Source: JAXLYX01 sp046351215 (GTDB lineage: Bacteria > Myxococcota_A > Polyangia > Polyangiales > Houyiibacteriaceae). Taken from it: a DNA stretch of 64,000 bases. Under the pieces are notes generated by a model. It had not been told where the DNA came from. It saw only the letters and a program-made list of their open reading frames with translations, and did not search any database. Of the stretch, positions 53,660 through 62,423 are shown in pieces. The stretch spans positions 155,271 to 219,270 of the forward strand of contig JAXLYX010000015.1 in assembly GCA_046351215.1 (NCBI GenBank). Direction: 5' to 3'. Position 1 is the stretch's first letter. Each line of letters begins with the position of its first letter. Made by a program: the position numbers and the translations under genes.

Positions 53660-54848
53660 GGGGTCCGAGAGTGTTCTCGCAAACGACCGTCGGGGCAAGC
53701 AGCTCCCGATCCCACGGGACGCCCTGCTCGAGCTGCCCCCGTCCCTCGAGACGCGCATCGCGGAGGTCGCGCGTGGCCTTCCCGGATCGGCGACGGTCGA
53801 CGTGGCCGCGGCGGTCAGCGAGACCAGCCGAGCCTACACGCAGGAACGCGGACGGCTGACGAAGGTCGCCACGCAGACGGCGTCGCACGTCGCCCGACTG
53901 CGCTTCTTCCTGCCGCGCGATCTGCCGAAGGCGATGGACGTGCTCCGCGACCTCGATGCGCGGGGGCGTCTCCCTCGGCGCGAGACGTTGCGCGTCCTCG
54001 ACCTCGGCGCGGGCCTCGGCACGACGACGCTCTCGCTCGCGCGCTACGCGCATGTCGCGGGGCTCGCGTCGAAGCTCCGGGTGCGGGCGGTCGACGTCGA
54101 CGCCGCCGCGCTCGCGATCGCGGCGAAGGTCGCTCGTTCGCTCGAGGGCTTCGCCGACCTCGAGCTCGAGACCAGGACGGGCGACCTGAGGAAGATCGCG
54201 GCGGCGCCGGAAGGGCCCTGGGATCTCGTGCTGATCGGTCTCGCGCTGAACGAGCTCGGCGAGGATGCCAACGCACGGGCCTCTCTTCTCGGAAGCCTCG
54301 TCGGCGCGCTCGCGGAGGACGGGGTGGTCGTCGTGATCGAGCCGGCGCTGCGCGAGACGAGCCGGGCGCTCATGGCCGTCCGCGACGTGGTGGCGGCGAG
54401 TGGGCTCGCGACGATCGAAGCGCCGTGCCTCGGAACCGGGCCCTGCCCGATGCTCGCGTCCGGCGAGCGCGATTGGTGCCACGTCGAGCTGCCGGGAGAG
54501 CTCTCGGGCTCCGTCGCGGCGCTCGCACGCGAGGCGGGCCTGCGGGACGACGCGCCGACGTACGCGCGGCTCGCGCTCTCCCGGCCCACGCGCGCCTCGG
54601 CCGAGGTGCCGGAGGGTGCGCTCCGGCTCGTGAGCGCGCCGCTCGGGAGCAAGGGTCGCACGGAGCTGCACGCATGCGGAGCGAGCGGCTCCGTGCGCCT
54701 CGTCGAGCTCGACCGGGACGCCCGCGAGCACCGGCATCCGCTCGGCTCGCTCCGGCGCGGCGCGCTCGTCACCGTCGAAGGGGCGACGCCGAAGGGCGAT
54801 GGCCTCCGCCTCGGCGCCGAGGCCCGGCTCGAAGTCGTCGTCGACTGA
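53658..54848 (+). CDS. Rsm22-like (METTL17-type) methyltransferase-fold protein
   Basis: 396 residues. A helical N-terminus (LPPSLETRIAEVARGL, TSRAYTQERGRL) comes first. VLDLGAGLGTTTLSLARYA (about 115-133) is the SAM motif I. APCLGTGPCPMLASGERDWC (about 253-272) holds a cysteine cluster like the Fe-S ligands of the Rsm22/METTL17 ribosome-assembly proteins. The C-terminal beta part fits the family. AGGAG 8 bases before the ATG supports the start. Role in ribosome small-subunit assembly or rRNA modification is expected from the family. Confidence 0.85.
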   Translation: MGSESVLANDRRGKQLPIPRDALLELPPSLETRIAEVARGLPGSATVDVAAAVSETSRAYTQERGRLTKVATQTASHVARLRFFLPRDLPKAMDVLRDLDARGRLPRRETLRVLDLGAGLGTTTLSLARYAHVAGLASKLRVRAVDVDAAALAIAAKVARSLEGFADLELETRTGDLRKIAAAPEGPWDLVLIGLALNELGEDANARASLLGSLVGALAEDGVVVVIEPALRETSRALMAVRDVVAASGLATIEAPCLGTGPCPMLASGERDWCHVELPGELSGSVAALAREAGLRDDAPTYARLALSRPTRASAEVPEGALRLVSAPLGSKGRTELHACGASGSVRLVELDRDAREHRHPLGSLRRGALVTVEGATPKGDGLRLGAEARLEVVVD

Positions 54849-54894
54849 GCCGTTCCCCTCGCGTTCCCCCGAGGTCCTGGGTCATCCTCCCCGG

Positions 54895-55464
54895 ATGAAG
54901 ACCGACACCGTCGAGCGCGCCTACCGGCACGAAGGGGAGTCCCTCCTCGTCGAGCTCGAGGTCCGCGCGCCGGCGCAGCTCTTCAACACGCTCGATCCGT
55001 CGCCCTTCCACGAGCGCGATCTCGCGGACGCCGCGGCCCGCTACATCCTCGAATCGCTGCGCGATCTGCATCAGGTCGCGGACGTGAAGCTCGTCGTGCA
55101 CATCGACGACGAGAGCTCGCCCGACACCGAGAAGGAGGTCTCGGAGGCGGTCCACAACCACTTCCGCTACCTCGCGGACTCGCGCTCGCACGAGCTCCGG
55201 CTCCTGCTCTCGAACGGTCGCCTCAGCCTGTTCATCGGCCTGACCTTCCTCGTCGGCTGCGTCGGCATCGCGCAGACCGTCTTCCGCGACTCGGGCATCT
55301 CCCGCGAGATGCTCCGTGAAGGCCTGACGATCATGGGCTGGGTCGCGATGTGGCGACCGATCCAGGTCTTCCTCTACGACTGGTGGCCGATCTGGCGCGA
55401 GCGGCGGCTCTGCGAGCGCATCGCGTCGATGCCCGTCGAGGTGCGGCTGCGGGGGAAGGGCTGA
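54895..55464 (+). CDS. membrane protein of unknown function
   Basis: 189 residues. The first 100 are soluble alpha/beta (ESLLVELEVRAPAQLFNTLD, ARYILESLRDLHQVADVKL, SEAVHNHFRYLADSRSHEL). Two transmembrane helices follow (RLSLFIGLTFLVGCVGIAQ and EGLTIMGWVAMWRPIQVFLY). A basic C-terminal tail (ASMPVEVRLRGKG) comes last. The 3' end of this gene is the source of a 43-bp repeat found again at 55995. No family recognised. Confidence 0.75.
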   Translation: MKTDTVERAYRHEGESLLVELEVRAPAQLFNTLDPSPFHERDLADAAARYILESLRDLHQVADVKLVVHIDDESSPDTEKEVSEAVHNHFRYLADSRSHELRLLLSNGRLSLFIGLTFLVGCVGIAQTVFRDSGISREMLREGLTIMGWVAMWRPIQVFLYDWWPIWRERRLCERIASMPVEVRLRGKG

Positions 55465-55465
55465 G
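55423..55465. repeat. 43-bp direct repeat, copy 1
   Basis: This copy encodes the last residues and stop of the 54895-55464 gene (MPVEVRLRGKG*). It differs from copy 2 at one base (GGGGGAAG against GGGGCAAG). The two copies are 572 bases apart and lie on either side of the 115-residue gene at 55618. Confidence 0.9.
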
Positions 55466-55617
55466 CGGGGCATGCGCGGTCAACCGCACGAAGAGACGGG
55501 AGATCCCACCCCTCGGGAGCCAGGTCGGTTGGGTTCGCGGTGGGCCTCCGGCGTTGCGGTCGCGGTCTTCGACCGAATTCCGTGGGCCATGGGCACCGAG
55601 CGGAGGGATGACATCGG

Positions 55618-55965
55618 ATGAGTGCCTCCCTGATCGTCTACCAGCCGGGGGTCGCATCGTTCTCCGTGGACGAAGCGGAGAGGATGCTGGAGCGCATGGG
55701 GTGCACCGACGTGAAAACGGGCGGCGTCTGCCTGGTCGACGGCATCTATTGGTATGAGGGCGATTCGGTCTTCGTGCGGGTCGTGTCGAAGGAAGGCGAC
55801 ATCGCGGTTGGCGGCCTGAACGAAGTGGCATTTCGTGCGGTGCTCGGCATCCGCGCCGCGCTGTCTCGGGACATTCGCGTGATCGATCAGGGGTACACCT
55901 TCGATGTGGCCGCCGGTCCCGAATGCTCCCTCGAGGAACTGCTGGCGGCCGCCGACCCACCGTAG
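55618..55965 (+). CDS. 115-residue orphan protein between direct repeats
   Basis: A small soluble protein (LIVYQPGVASFSVDEAERML, GIYWYEGDSVFVRVVSKEGD, ALSRDIRVIDQGYTFDVAAG, ending EELLAAADPP). It is alpha/beta and not recognised. The composition is clearly less GC-rich than neighbours, e.g. ATCTATTGGTATGAGGGC. It lies between the two copies of a 43-bp repeat, so it may have arrived by a duplication or insertion event. Size and setting resemble orphan immunity proteins, which is only a suggestion. Confidence 0.6.
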   Translation: MSASLIVYQPGVASFSVDEAERMLERMGCTDVKTGGVCLVDGIYWYEGDSVFVRVVSKEGDIAVGGLNEVAFRAVLGIRAALSRDIRVIDQGYTFDVAAGPECSLEELLAAADPP

Positions 55966-55994
55966 CGCGTCGTCGCGCTCCACCGTGGTGCGGT

Positions 55995-56037
55995 GCGTCG
56001 ATGCCCGTCGAGGTGCGGCTGCGGGGCAAGGGCTGAG
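55995..56037. repeat. 43-bp direct repeat, copy 2
   Basis: A near-identical copy (42 of 43 bases) of the 3' end of the gene at 54895-55464, including its stop codon. It is not attached to an intact copy of that gene: the sequence just upstream (CGCTCCACCGTGGTGCG) is different. Confidence 0.9.
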
Positions 56038-56100
56038 GAGCCGGGGAGAGTTCACGCTCCGCCCGACCGGAACGCCGCGCTCCTCTTCCGTCCCCACGGC

Positions 56101-56835
56101 CTAGCGATCCGTCCAGCGCTCCCCCGGAACCGACACGTGGCCCTGGCGCATCCCGAAGACGCCCGTCGATTGGAACGCCCGAAGCACTCGGTCGTGCTGC
56201 TCTTCGAGGAAGTCGGCGTCTGCCGTGAGGATGTCGGGCGCCAGGTCCACGACTGCGATGCCGCGGGCAGTCCATGTGACGGTGGCTCCGATGGATTCGA
56301 TCAAGGCGGGGCCGCCCATCATCGCGACAAGCCTGCGACCGAGGCAGGTCCGCGGCCAAACCTCGTCCGGGCCATGGGTCCAGTACTGGACCGGATGCAG
56401 CAGCGTCTGCCCGAACGACTCGGGACGCACGCCCGTCCGCCGCGCGATCGAGACGATCGCGATCTCCGGGTCCGCTTCGTCGAGGAATTCCGTCACTCCC
56501 CGCAAAACGGTCCGTAGCTCGTCCAGGGGTCGGTTCGGCGACGCATCGACCCTCAACCACGACGGCTTCAGGTTCGGGAGCGGAACCTCGCTCTCCCATC
56601 GGAGCTCACGGACGGACTTCACGACGGGAAGAGGCGCGTCGTCCGCGGCGCCCCTCAGATGCGCCTCGAGGCCCGACCGAGAGTAAGGATGCCGAAGGAA
56701 TGCCGACTCGCCCCAGTGCGTCGGACGAAGAAGCGGCGAGACTTCCAGGTAGTCGAGCCAGTTTCGAGCGAGCTCGACTCCGGCGGACGACGACAGGATT
56801 TCGAAGGTGATCTTGCTCGCGGACACGTGTCGCAC
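56101..56835 (-). CDS. 244-residue orphan protein
   Basis: An alpha/beta protein without signal or membrane segment from a GTG start; a second GTG 9 bases on is possible. Aromatic and charged motifs include LARNWLDYLEVSPLLRPTHW, LRRVTEFLDEADPEIAIVS-like stretches and LGRRLVAMMGGPALIESIGA. Base composition is lower in GC than flanking genes. I do not recognise the family. Its setting beside two other small orphans suggests an accessory patch. Confidence 0.55.
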   Translation of the reverse strand: MRHVSASKITFEILSSSAGVELARNWLDYLEVSPLLRPTHWGESAFLRHPYSRSGLEAHLRGAADDAPLPVVKSVRELRWESEVPLPNLKPSWLRVDASPNRPLDELRTVLRGVTEFLDEADPEIAIVSIARRTGVRPESFGQTLLHPVQYWTHGPDEVWPRTCLGRRLVAMMGGPALIESIGATVTWTARGIAVVDLAPDILTADADFLEEQHDRVLRAFQSTGVFGMRQGHVSVPGERWTDR

Positions 56836-56954
56836 CTCGCACCAAGAGGGCTCACGGAACGACGGCCGCGTAAGCCCCGTCGCGACGCGAGCCCTGGGGC
56901 GCGGGAACCCCCGTTCCCCGACTCCGGACTCGTTCGATCACTCGCGGACCACGA

Positions 56955-57320
56955 TCAGCCCATCACGAGCGCCTTGGTCATCCGTCCGTCCTTGAACTCG
57001 AGACGGAGGCGATACGCGTCTCGCTCCCAAGACAACGCCCAGCCCCGGTCTTCGTCCGGCGGGCCCAGCTTCACGAGCACCTCGTCCTTCGAATCGCTGT
57101 GCAGGACTCCATCGGGAATCGGAATCGGAGAGCCTTCGTAGATGAAGATCGTGCTGACGAGGCGCGAGGGAACCTCCACGACGACCGCCAGACCCGCCAC
57201 CTCGTAGTAGAGGCGGTCGCCTTCGTCGGTGATCACGGGTTGCCCGAGAGCCTCGAGAAGGGTCTTCCAGTCCTCCGAGTCGATGCTCTTGGACGTGTAG
57301 TGGCCGATGTTCACGTGCAC
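56955..57320 (-). CDS. 121-residue orphan protein, immunity-like
   Basis: A small soluble protein from a GTG start with GGGGAG upstream (a second in-frame GTG follows by 6 bases). It is beta-rich: IGHYTSKSIDSEDWKTLLEA, DRLYYEVAGLAVVVEVPSRL, TIFIYEGSPIPIPDGVLHSD and DAYRLRLEFKDGRMTKALVM. This beta/alpha layout is common among immunity proteins of polymorphic toxin systems, but there is no toxin gene here. Composition is AT-richer than neighbours. Confidence 0.55.
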   Translation of the reverse strand: MHVNIGHYTSKSIDSEDWKTLLEALGQPVITDEGDRLYYEVAGLAVVVEVPSRLVSTIFIYEGSPIPIPDGVLHSDSKDEVLVKLGPPDEDRGWALSWERDAYRLRLEFKDGRMTKALVMG

Positions 57321-57534
57321 GGGCTCCCCTCGTTCGCCGGCTGCGAGTCTTCATAGGCGAGCAGGCCCGATCATGCTGCGCCGCCCCTCGGATTCGCGGA
57401 GTATCGCTCCGAGGATGCGATGGCCGCCGCCGAGGCGTCAAACTCCGACGGAGTCACGCAGCGTTCGGCCAACGATGGATCCGCCCCCGAGGGGGCTCGA
57501 TTCCGACGTTGTCGCGCAGGTATCGAGCAGAAGG

Positions 57535-58968
57535 TCAGCGCCTGATCACGTCCTCCGGGATCCTCTCCCCGAGCGCCAGGATCGCCTCCCTGATCGCCCC
57601 ACGCTCCTCGGCGAGCCAGGCGAGCGAGCGCTTCCGCGTGGCGAAGAGGCCGAGCGCCCGCGCGCCGCCGACGAGGACGGCGAGACGCTCGGCGACGAGC
57701 TGCGCCGAGAGCCCCGCGAGCGGGAGGACGACGAGCGTGACGAGCGCGGCCGGCCAGCCGAGCGCTCGCCCCGCGAGGCCCGCGAGCACGCCCCACGTGA
57801 GCGGGAAGAGGAGGAGCGCCGAGAGGAACTTGAACGTCGAGACGACGTCCTCCTCCGACCGCGCCCCGCGCCGCGCGATCACGTCGACGAGCTCGTAGGC
57901 CGGATAGTGGGTGACGAGGCCGAGCAACGCGAGCGGCGACAGGACCGCGATCACGCCCGTGTGCCGCAGCGCGAAGACGGTGACGTTCTCTATCGTGAAC
58001 GCGTCCGGCGAGGGCGCGTCCGCCGGCAAGCCGAGCGCGATGCGCTCCGACTCGTAGCGGAGGACGCGCATCGCGAGCGCGTCGAGCTCCTCGGGCCTCT
58101 CGCGCCGGAGGTAGGCGTAGCCGGCCGCGAGGCGCTTCCGGACCTCGAGCTGGCGCGCGAGATCCTTCGCGTCCGAGTCGCCCGCGGCCGTGAGGATCCG
58201 CTCGGCGCGCGCCGCGAGCTCGAGCGCCTCGCTGCGATCGGCCTCGAGCGTGACCTCCGAGAGCGCCCGTCCGATGCGATCCGTGAGCTCCTTCGCCGCC
58301 TCGCGCGGCGGCTCCCCGTTCGCGTCGAGGGCCACGCGCGGGACCTCGAGGGGCGGCCCGAACGCCACGAGGACCTCGCTGCGGAAGGTCCGCTTGTCCG
58401 TGTAGTAGAGGCCCGCGGGGACGATGCGCAGGACGGTGCCGGGACGGGCCTCCTCGAGCGCCGTGGCGGCCCCGAGCGCGATCCGGGCCGCGCCCGTCTT
58501 CAGGGGCTTCAGCTTCGGATCGCTGTGCGACGTCCCTTCCGGGAAGAGGGCGAGCGCTCCTCCGCGCAGCAGGAGATCGCGCGCCGCGTCGAAGGTCGCG
58601 CGGTTCTGCCGCGGATCCGAGCCCTGGTCCTGCTGCCGGTAGACGGGGAGCGAATCGAAGCTGCGCGTGAGGAAGCCCACGATCGGCATCGAGAAGAGCG
58701 TGGACTTCGCGAGGAACGAGACCCGGCGGGGCGCGTGGCAGAGGAGGAGCCCGGGATCGATCAACCCGTTGGGGTGATTCAGGACGAATATCACCGGCCC
58801 CTCGGGATCGACGTGCTCGAGCCCTGCGAACCGGATGCGCCGGAAGAAGACGCGCAGGGCGAGACCGAGGATCGAGGCGACGATCCGCCGCGCCAGCGGG
58901 ACGGAAGCGCGATCGGGGCGGGGCGTGCCGGGCTCGGGGCGCGGGGCGTCGACCATGGTGGCGGGCAT
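57535..58968 (-). CDS. PlsC-like lysophospholipid acyltransferase with membrane tail
   Basis: About 477 residues. The acyltransferase domain (about 20-240) has NHPNGLIDP, where the family HX4D reads H then five residues then D. FPEGTSHSDPKLKPLKTGAA and IVPAGLYYTD are the glycerophosphate-contact blocks. The C-terminal half has several transmembrane helices (GVIAVLSPLALLGLVTHYP, FLSALLLFPLTWGVLAGLAG, ALVTLVVLPLAGLSAQLVAE). The form is like GPT2/SCT1-type dual acyltransferases rather than the short PlsC. It is divergent from the ArsA-like gene. Confidence 0.85.
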   Translation of the reverse strand: MPATMVDAPRPEPGTPRPDRASVPLARRIVASILGLALRVFFRRIRFAGLEHVDPEGPVIFVLNHPNGLIDPGLLLCHAPRRVSFLAKSTLFSMPIVGFLTRSFDSLPVYRQQDQGSDPRQNRATFDAARDLLLRGGALALFPEGTSHSDPKLKPLKTGAARIALGAATALEEARPGTVLRIVPAGLYYTDKRTFRSEVLVAFGPPLEVPRVALDANGEPPREAAKELTDRIGRALSEVTLEADRSEALELAARAERILTAAGDSDAKDLARQLEVRKRLAAGYAYLRRERPEELDALAMRVLRYESERIALGLPADAPSPDAFTIENVTVFALRHTGVIAVLSPLALLGLVTHYPAYELVDVIARRGARSEEDVVSTFKFLSALLLFPLTWGVLAGLAGRALGWPAALVTLVVLPLAGLSAQLVAERLAVLVGGARALGLFATRKRSLAWLAEERGAIREAILALGERIPEDVIRR

Positions 58969-59094
58969 CGTCGCGCGCCCTCGGCCCCCGGACAAGCGCG
59001 CGCCGAGGGGCCGCGGCCGCCCGGTCCACGTGCGGCCTCCCGGGGGTTCGAGGCTTGCCCCCCGGTGCTCCCGCCACTAATCTCGGCCGCGTAG

Positions 59095-60012
59095 ATGACG
59101 GGCCTCCTCGACCGCCGCTTCCTCTTCGTGACCGGCAAAGGCGGTGTCGGGAAGACGACCGTCGCCGCCGCGATGGGCCTCGCCGCCAGCCGCAAGGGCA
59201 AGCGCACGCTCGTCGCGATGGTCAACTGCAAGGAGCGGCTGTCGCAGATCCTCGACGTGCCGCCCATCGGCCCGCACGTGGTCAACGTCGCGCCGAACCT
59301 CGACGCCGTGAACATGACGCCGTCCGCGTCCCTCGAGGAATACGGCGTGATGGTCCTGCGCGTCCGCGCCCTCTACAAGGCGATCTTCGAGAACCGCCTC
59401 GTCCGCGCGTTCCTCCGCGGCACGCCCGGCATCGAGGCCTGGTCGATGCTCGGCAAGGCGTTCTTCCACGCCTCGCCGCCCGACGGCTCGCAGGGCTACG
59501 ACCTCGTGATCGTCGACGCGCCCGCGACCGGTCATGCGCTCGACATGCTCCGCGTGCCGGTCGTCATCCAGAAGGTCGCCCCTCCCGGCCTGCTCCGGAA
59601 GGAGGCCGATCGGGCCATCGAGATGTTCCGCGATCCGCGGCAGAGCGGCATGGTGCTCGTCACGCTGCCGGAGGACATGCCGGCGCAGGAGACGCTGCAG
59701 CTCCACTCGGCGCTCGTCGACGAGCTCTCCCTCCCGATCGGCGCCGTGGTCGTGAACTCCCTCCTGCCGAGCCTCTTCGGTCCGGACGAGCGCCCCGTCA
59801 TCGAAGGCCTCCCGCGCCAGATCGAGGCGGCCTCGCCGATCCACCCGACCGTCCGAGCCGGACGCGCGCGCTCGCTCCGGGAGCGCGTCCAGGACGACTC
59901 GGTCGCGCTCCTCCGGCGCAACCTGCAGGGGCCCTTCCTCGGCCTGCCGCACCTCTTCGTGCCGAAGTTCGACCGCGCCGCCCTCGACACGCTCGCGCGC
60001 GCCTTCGACTGA
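59095..60012 (+). CDS. ArsA/Get3-like ATPase
   Basis: 305 residues. The deviant Walker A is FVTGKGGVGKTTVAAAMGLA (about 11-30). LVIVDAPATGHALDML is the switch region and LVTLPEDMPAQET follows. It has one nucleotide domain, not two as in ArsA. No ars operon genes are near, and the Cys triad for arsenite is not seen. Related bacterial proteins pair as (A)-(B) ArsA ATPases of unknown function. A partner may lie elsewhere. Confidence 0.88.
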   Translation: MTGLLDRRFLFVTGKGGVGKTTVAAAMGLAASRKGKRTLVAMVNCKERLSQILDVPPIGPHVVNVAPNLDAVNMTPSASLEEYGVMVLRVRALYKAIFENRLVRAFLRGTPGIEAWSMLGKAFFHASPPDGSQGYDLVIVDAPATGHALDMLRVPVVIQKVAPPGLLRKEADRAIEMFRDPRQSGMVLVTLPEDMPAQETLQLHSALVDELSLPIGAVVVNSLLPSLFGPDERPVIEGLPRQIEAASPIHPTVRAGRARSLRERVQDDSVALLRRNLQGPFLGLPHLFVPKFDRAALDTLARAFD

Positions 60013-60101
60013 AGCGGCCGCCGGCCGATCGTCCGAATTCCGCCTGGCCTGCGCAGGCCCGGTGCAGTACCCTCGCCGCCGTTCCGCACGAGGTGCAAAC
60101 G

Positions 60102-61589
60102 ATGCCCGGCCAGGTCGCTTCCGGTCTCACGTATCAGCCTTCCCTCCTCTTCGAGCTCGGCGCTCGTGGGCGGACCGGCGTATCGCTTCCCGCGCTCGAC
60201 GTCCCCGAGGTCGATCCGAAGGCGATCTACGGCGAGCAGAAGCGCGCCGAGGCCGCTCCCCTCCCGGAGCTCTCGGAGCCCGAGGTCGTGCGTCACTACG
60301 TCCGGCTCTCGCAGCAGAACTTCGCGATCGACACGGGCATGTACCCGCTCGGGTCGTGCACGATGAAGTACAACCCGAAGGTCAACGAGTGGGCGGCCCG
60401 CCTGCCGGGCTTCGCGGGCATCCATCCCCTCGCGCCGGACTCGATGTCGCAGGGCGCGCTCGAGCTGATGTACCGGCTCGAGCAGGGCCTCGCCGAGGTC
60501 TGCGGCATGGACCGCGTCTCGCTCCAGCCCTCCGCGGGCGCGCAGGGCGAGTTCGTCGGCCTGATGATGATCTGCGCGTACCACGCGTCGAAGGGCCGCA
60601 GCCCGAAGAAGGTGCTGATCCCGGAGACGGCGCACGGAACGAATCCGGCGTCGTGCGCCCTGAACGGCCTCGTGACCGTGCCCTTCCCCGTCGACGAGAA
60701 GGGCGTCGTCCTGCCCGAGCAGCTCGCGCCGTTCATCGACGACGACGTCTGCGCGATCATGGTGACGAACCCGAACACGGTCGGTCTCTTCGAGACCCAC
60801 CTCCCGACGATCGCGGACATGGTCCACGCGAAGGGCGGGCTCGTGTACGGCGACGGCGCGAACCTCAACGCGCTCATGGGTCGCGGACGCCCGGGCGACT
60901 TCGGCATCGACGTCATGCAGTTCAACCTGCACAAGACGTTCACGACGCCGCACGGCGGCGGCGGCCCCGGCTGCGGCCCGGTCGGCTACAAGAACCTCCT
61001 CGATCCGTTCGCGCCGGTGCCGGTCGCCGAGAAGAACGAGGACGGCACCTACCGCCTCGACTACGGCTCGCGCCCGCAATCGATCGGCCGCGTGCGCTCG
61101 TTCCAGGGCAACTTCGGCATGATGGTCCGCGCGTACGCCTACCTCCGCGAGATGGGCGCCGAGGGCCTGCGCATGGCGACCGACCTCGCCGTGCTCAACG
61201 CGAACTACCTCCGCGTGAAGCTCGGCGAGACGTGGCACGTCGCCTACGACCGCACGTGCATGCACGAGGTCGTCATCAGCGACAAGCACCTCAAGGACAC
61301 GCACGTCACGACGATGGACGTGGCCAAGCGGCTCATCGACTACGGCTTCCATCCGCCGACGGTCTACTTCCCGCTCGTCGTGAAGGGCGCGATGCTCGTC
61401 GAGCCGACCGAGACCGAGAGCAAGCAGACCCTCGACGAGTTCGTGGCGGTCATGCGCAAGATCAGCGACGAGGCGCAGTCGAACGCCGAGCACGTGCAGA
61501 AGGCTCCGCACGTCACGCGGCTCCGTCGCCTCGACGAGACCCGCGCGGCCCGCAAGCCGGTCCTGCGCTGGACGCCCTCGCAGGCCTGA
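60102..61589 (+). CDS. gcvPB: glycine dehydrogenase (decarboxylating) subunit 2
   Basis: 495 residues. The P-protein beta subunit of the glycine cleavage system. QQNFAIDTGMYPLGSCTMKY and MSQGALELMYRLEQGLAEVC open it. SLQPSAGAQGEFVGLMMI and ETAHGTNPASCALNG follow, and the PLP lysine lies in FNLHKTFTTPHGGGGPG (about 276). It decarboxylates glycine with GcvPA. gcvPA, gcvT and gcvH are not next to it. The ATG at 60102 gives MPGQVASGL. Confidence 0.96.
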   Translation: MPGQVASGLTYQPSLLFELGARGRTGVSLPALDVPEVDPKAIYGEQKRAEAAPLPELSEPEVVRHYVRLSQQNFAIDTGMYPLGSCTMKYNPKVNEWAARLPGFAGIHPLAPDSMSQGALELMYRLEQGLAEVCGMDRVSLQPSAGAQGEFVGLMMICAYHASKGRSPKKVLIPETAHGTNPASCALNGLVTVPFPVDEKGVVLPEQLAPFIDDDVCAIMVTNPNTVGLFETHLPTIADMVHAKGGLVYGDGANLNALMGRGRPGDFGIDVMQFNLHKTFTTPHGGGGPGCGPVGYKNLLDPFAPVPVAEKNEDGTYRLDYGSRPQSIGRVRSFQGNFGMMVRAYAYLREMGAEGLRMATDLAVLNANYLRVKLGETWHVAYDRTCMHEVVISDKHLKDTHVTTMDVAKRLIDYGFHPPTVYFPLVVKGAMLVEPTETESKQTLDEFVAVMRKISDEAQSNAEHVQKAPHVTRLRRLDETRAARKPVLRWTPSQA

Positions 61590-61617
61590 AGGTCGAACGC
61601 ACCGAGCGGACGACGCC

Positions 61618-62310
61618 GTGGGTTTCGATCCCTCGATCCTGAAGACGCTCCCGATCTGGTTCGTCGCCTTCCTCTTCTCGTCGACGTTCCACGAGGCGGC
61701 GCACGCCTTCGTCGGCATGAAGCTCGGCGATCCGACGGCGGAGGATCAGGTCACGCTCGATCCGACGCCGCACGTGCGTCGCGAGCCCTTCGGGATGATC
61801 GTCATGCCGCTCGTCTCCTTCTTCCTCTACGGGGGACAGTGGATGCTCGGCTGGGCCAGCGCCCCCTACGATCCGCGCTGGGCCTCGCGCCATCCGAAGC
61901 GAGCCGCGGTCATGGCCGCGGCCGGCCCGCTCGCGGATCTCCTGCTCTGCGGCCTCGCGATCGGGGTGATGAGGATCGGCCTCGCGAAGGGCTTCTTCCT
62001 GCCCCCGACGACGGATTTCGGGCTCGACTGCCTCGTCGTCGGCCAAGGAGGGCGCGCGACGGCGCTGAGCACCTTCGTCAGCGTCCTCTTCTCGACGAAC
62101 CTCGTCCTCGGCACCTTCAACCTCATGCCGTTCCCGCCCCTCGACGGCCACGCCGTCGTGCCGCTCGCCCTCTCCGACCGCCTCGCCCACCGTTGGCAGG
62201 AGCTCTTCGACGGCCCGGGGCGGATGCTCGGTCTCGTCGCGGCGGTGCTGCTGCACCAGCAGATCTTCACGTCGATCTTCTTCGCGGTGGTCGCCCAGGT
62301 GTACGGCTGA
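61618..62310 (+). CDS. site-2-protease-like M50 metallopeptidase
   Basis: 230 residues with about five transmembrane helices, from a GTG start. The zinc motif HEAAH (25-29) lies in FSSTFHEAAHAFVGMKLGD, and the second ligand motif is NLMPFPPLDGHAVV. This short form without PDZ belongs to the M50B/S2P-like group. It would cleave transmembrane substrates. It follows gcvPB by 28 bases, probably by chance of packing. Confidence 0.9.
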   Translation: MGFDPSILKTLPIWFVAFLFSSTFHEAAHAFVGMKLGDPTAEDQVTLDPTPHVRREPFGMIVMPLVSFFLYGGQWMLGWASAPYDPRWASRHPKRAAVMAAAGPLADLLLCGLAIGVMRIGLAKGFFLPPTTDFGLDCLVVGQGGRATALSTFVSVLFSTNLVLGTFNLMPFPPLDGHAVVPLALSDRLAHRWQELFDGPGRMLGLVAAVLLHQQIFTSIFFAVVAQVYG

Positions 62311-62423
62311 CCCAGGACCGCGGCGCGCGCACGCGCCTCGCCCGAGGCGAATCGGCCGGCTCCCCTGGGCGGAACGCGCTCCGTGACGCATGCTGTGGAT
62401 CCCGAACTCGGGTGTGAGCTCCC

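Noticed and set aside
55423..56037. Insertion sequence or integron cassette between the direct repeats
   Set aside because: No transposase, terminal inverted repeats or integrase gene is present; the repeat is the 3' end of a gene.
59095..60012. Arsenite resistance ArsA
   Set aside because: Only one nucleotide domain, no arsenite-binding cysteines and no ars genes nearby; an ArsA/Get3-like ATPase of unknown role fits better.
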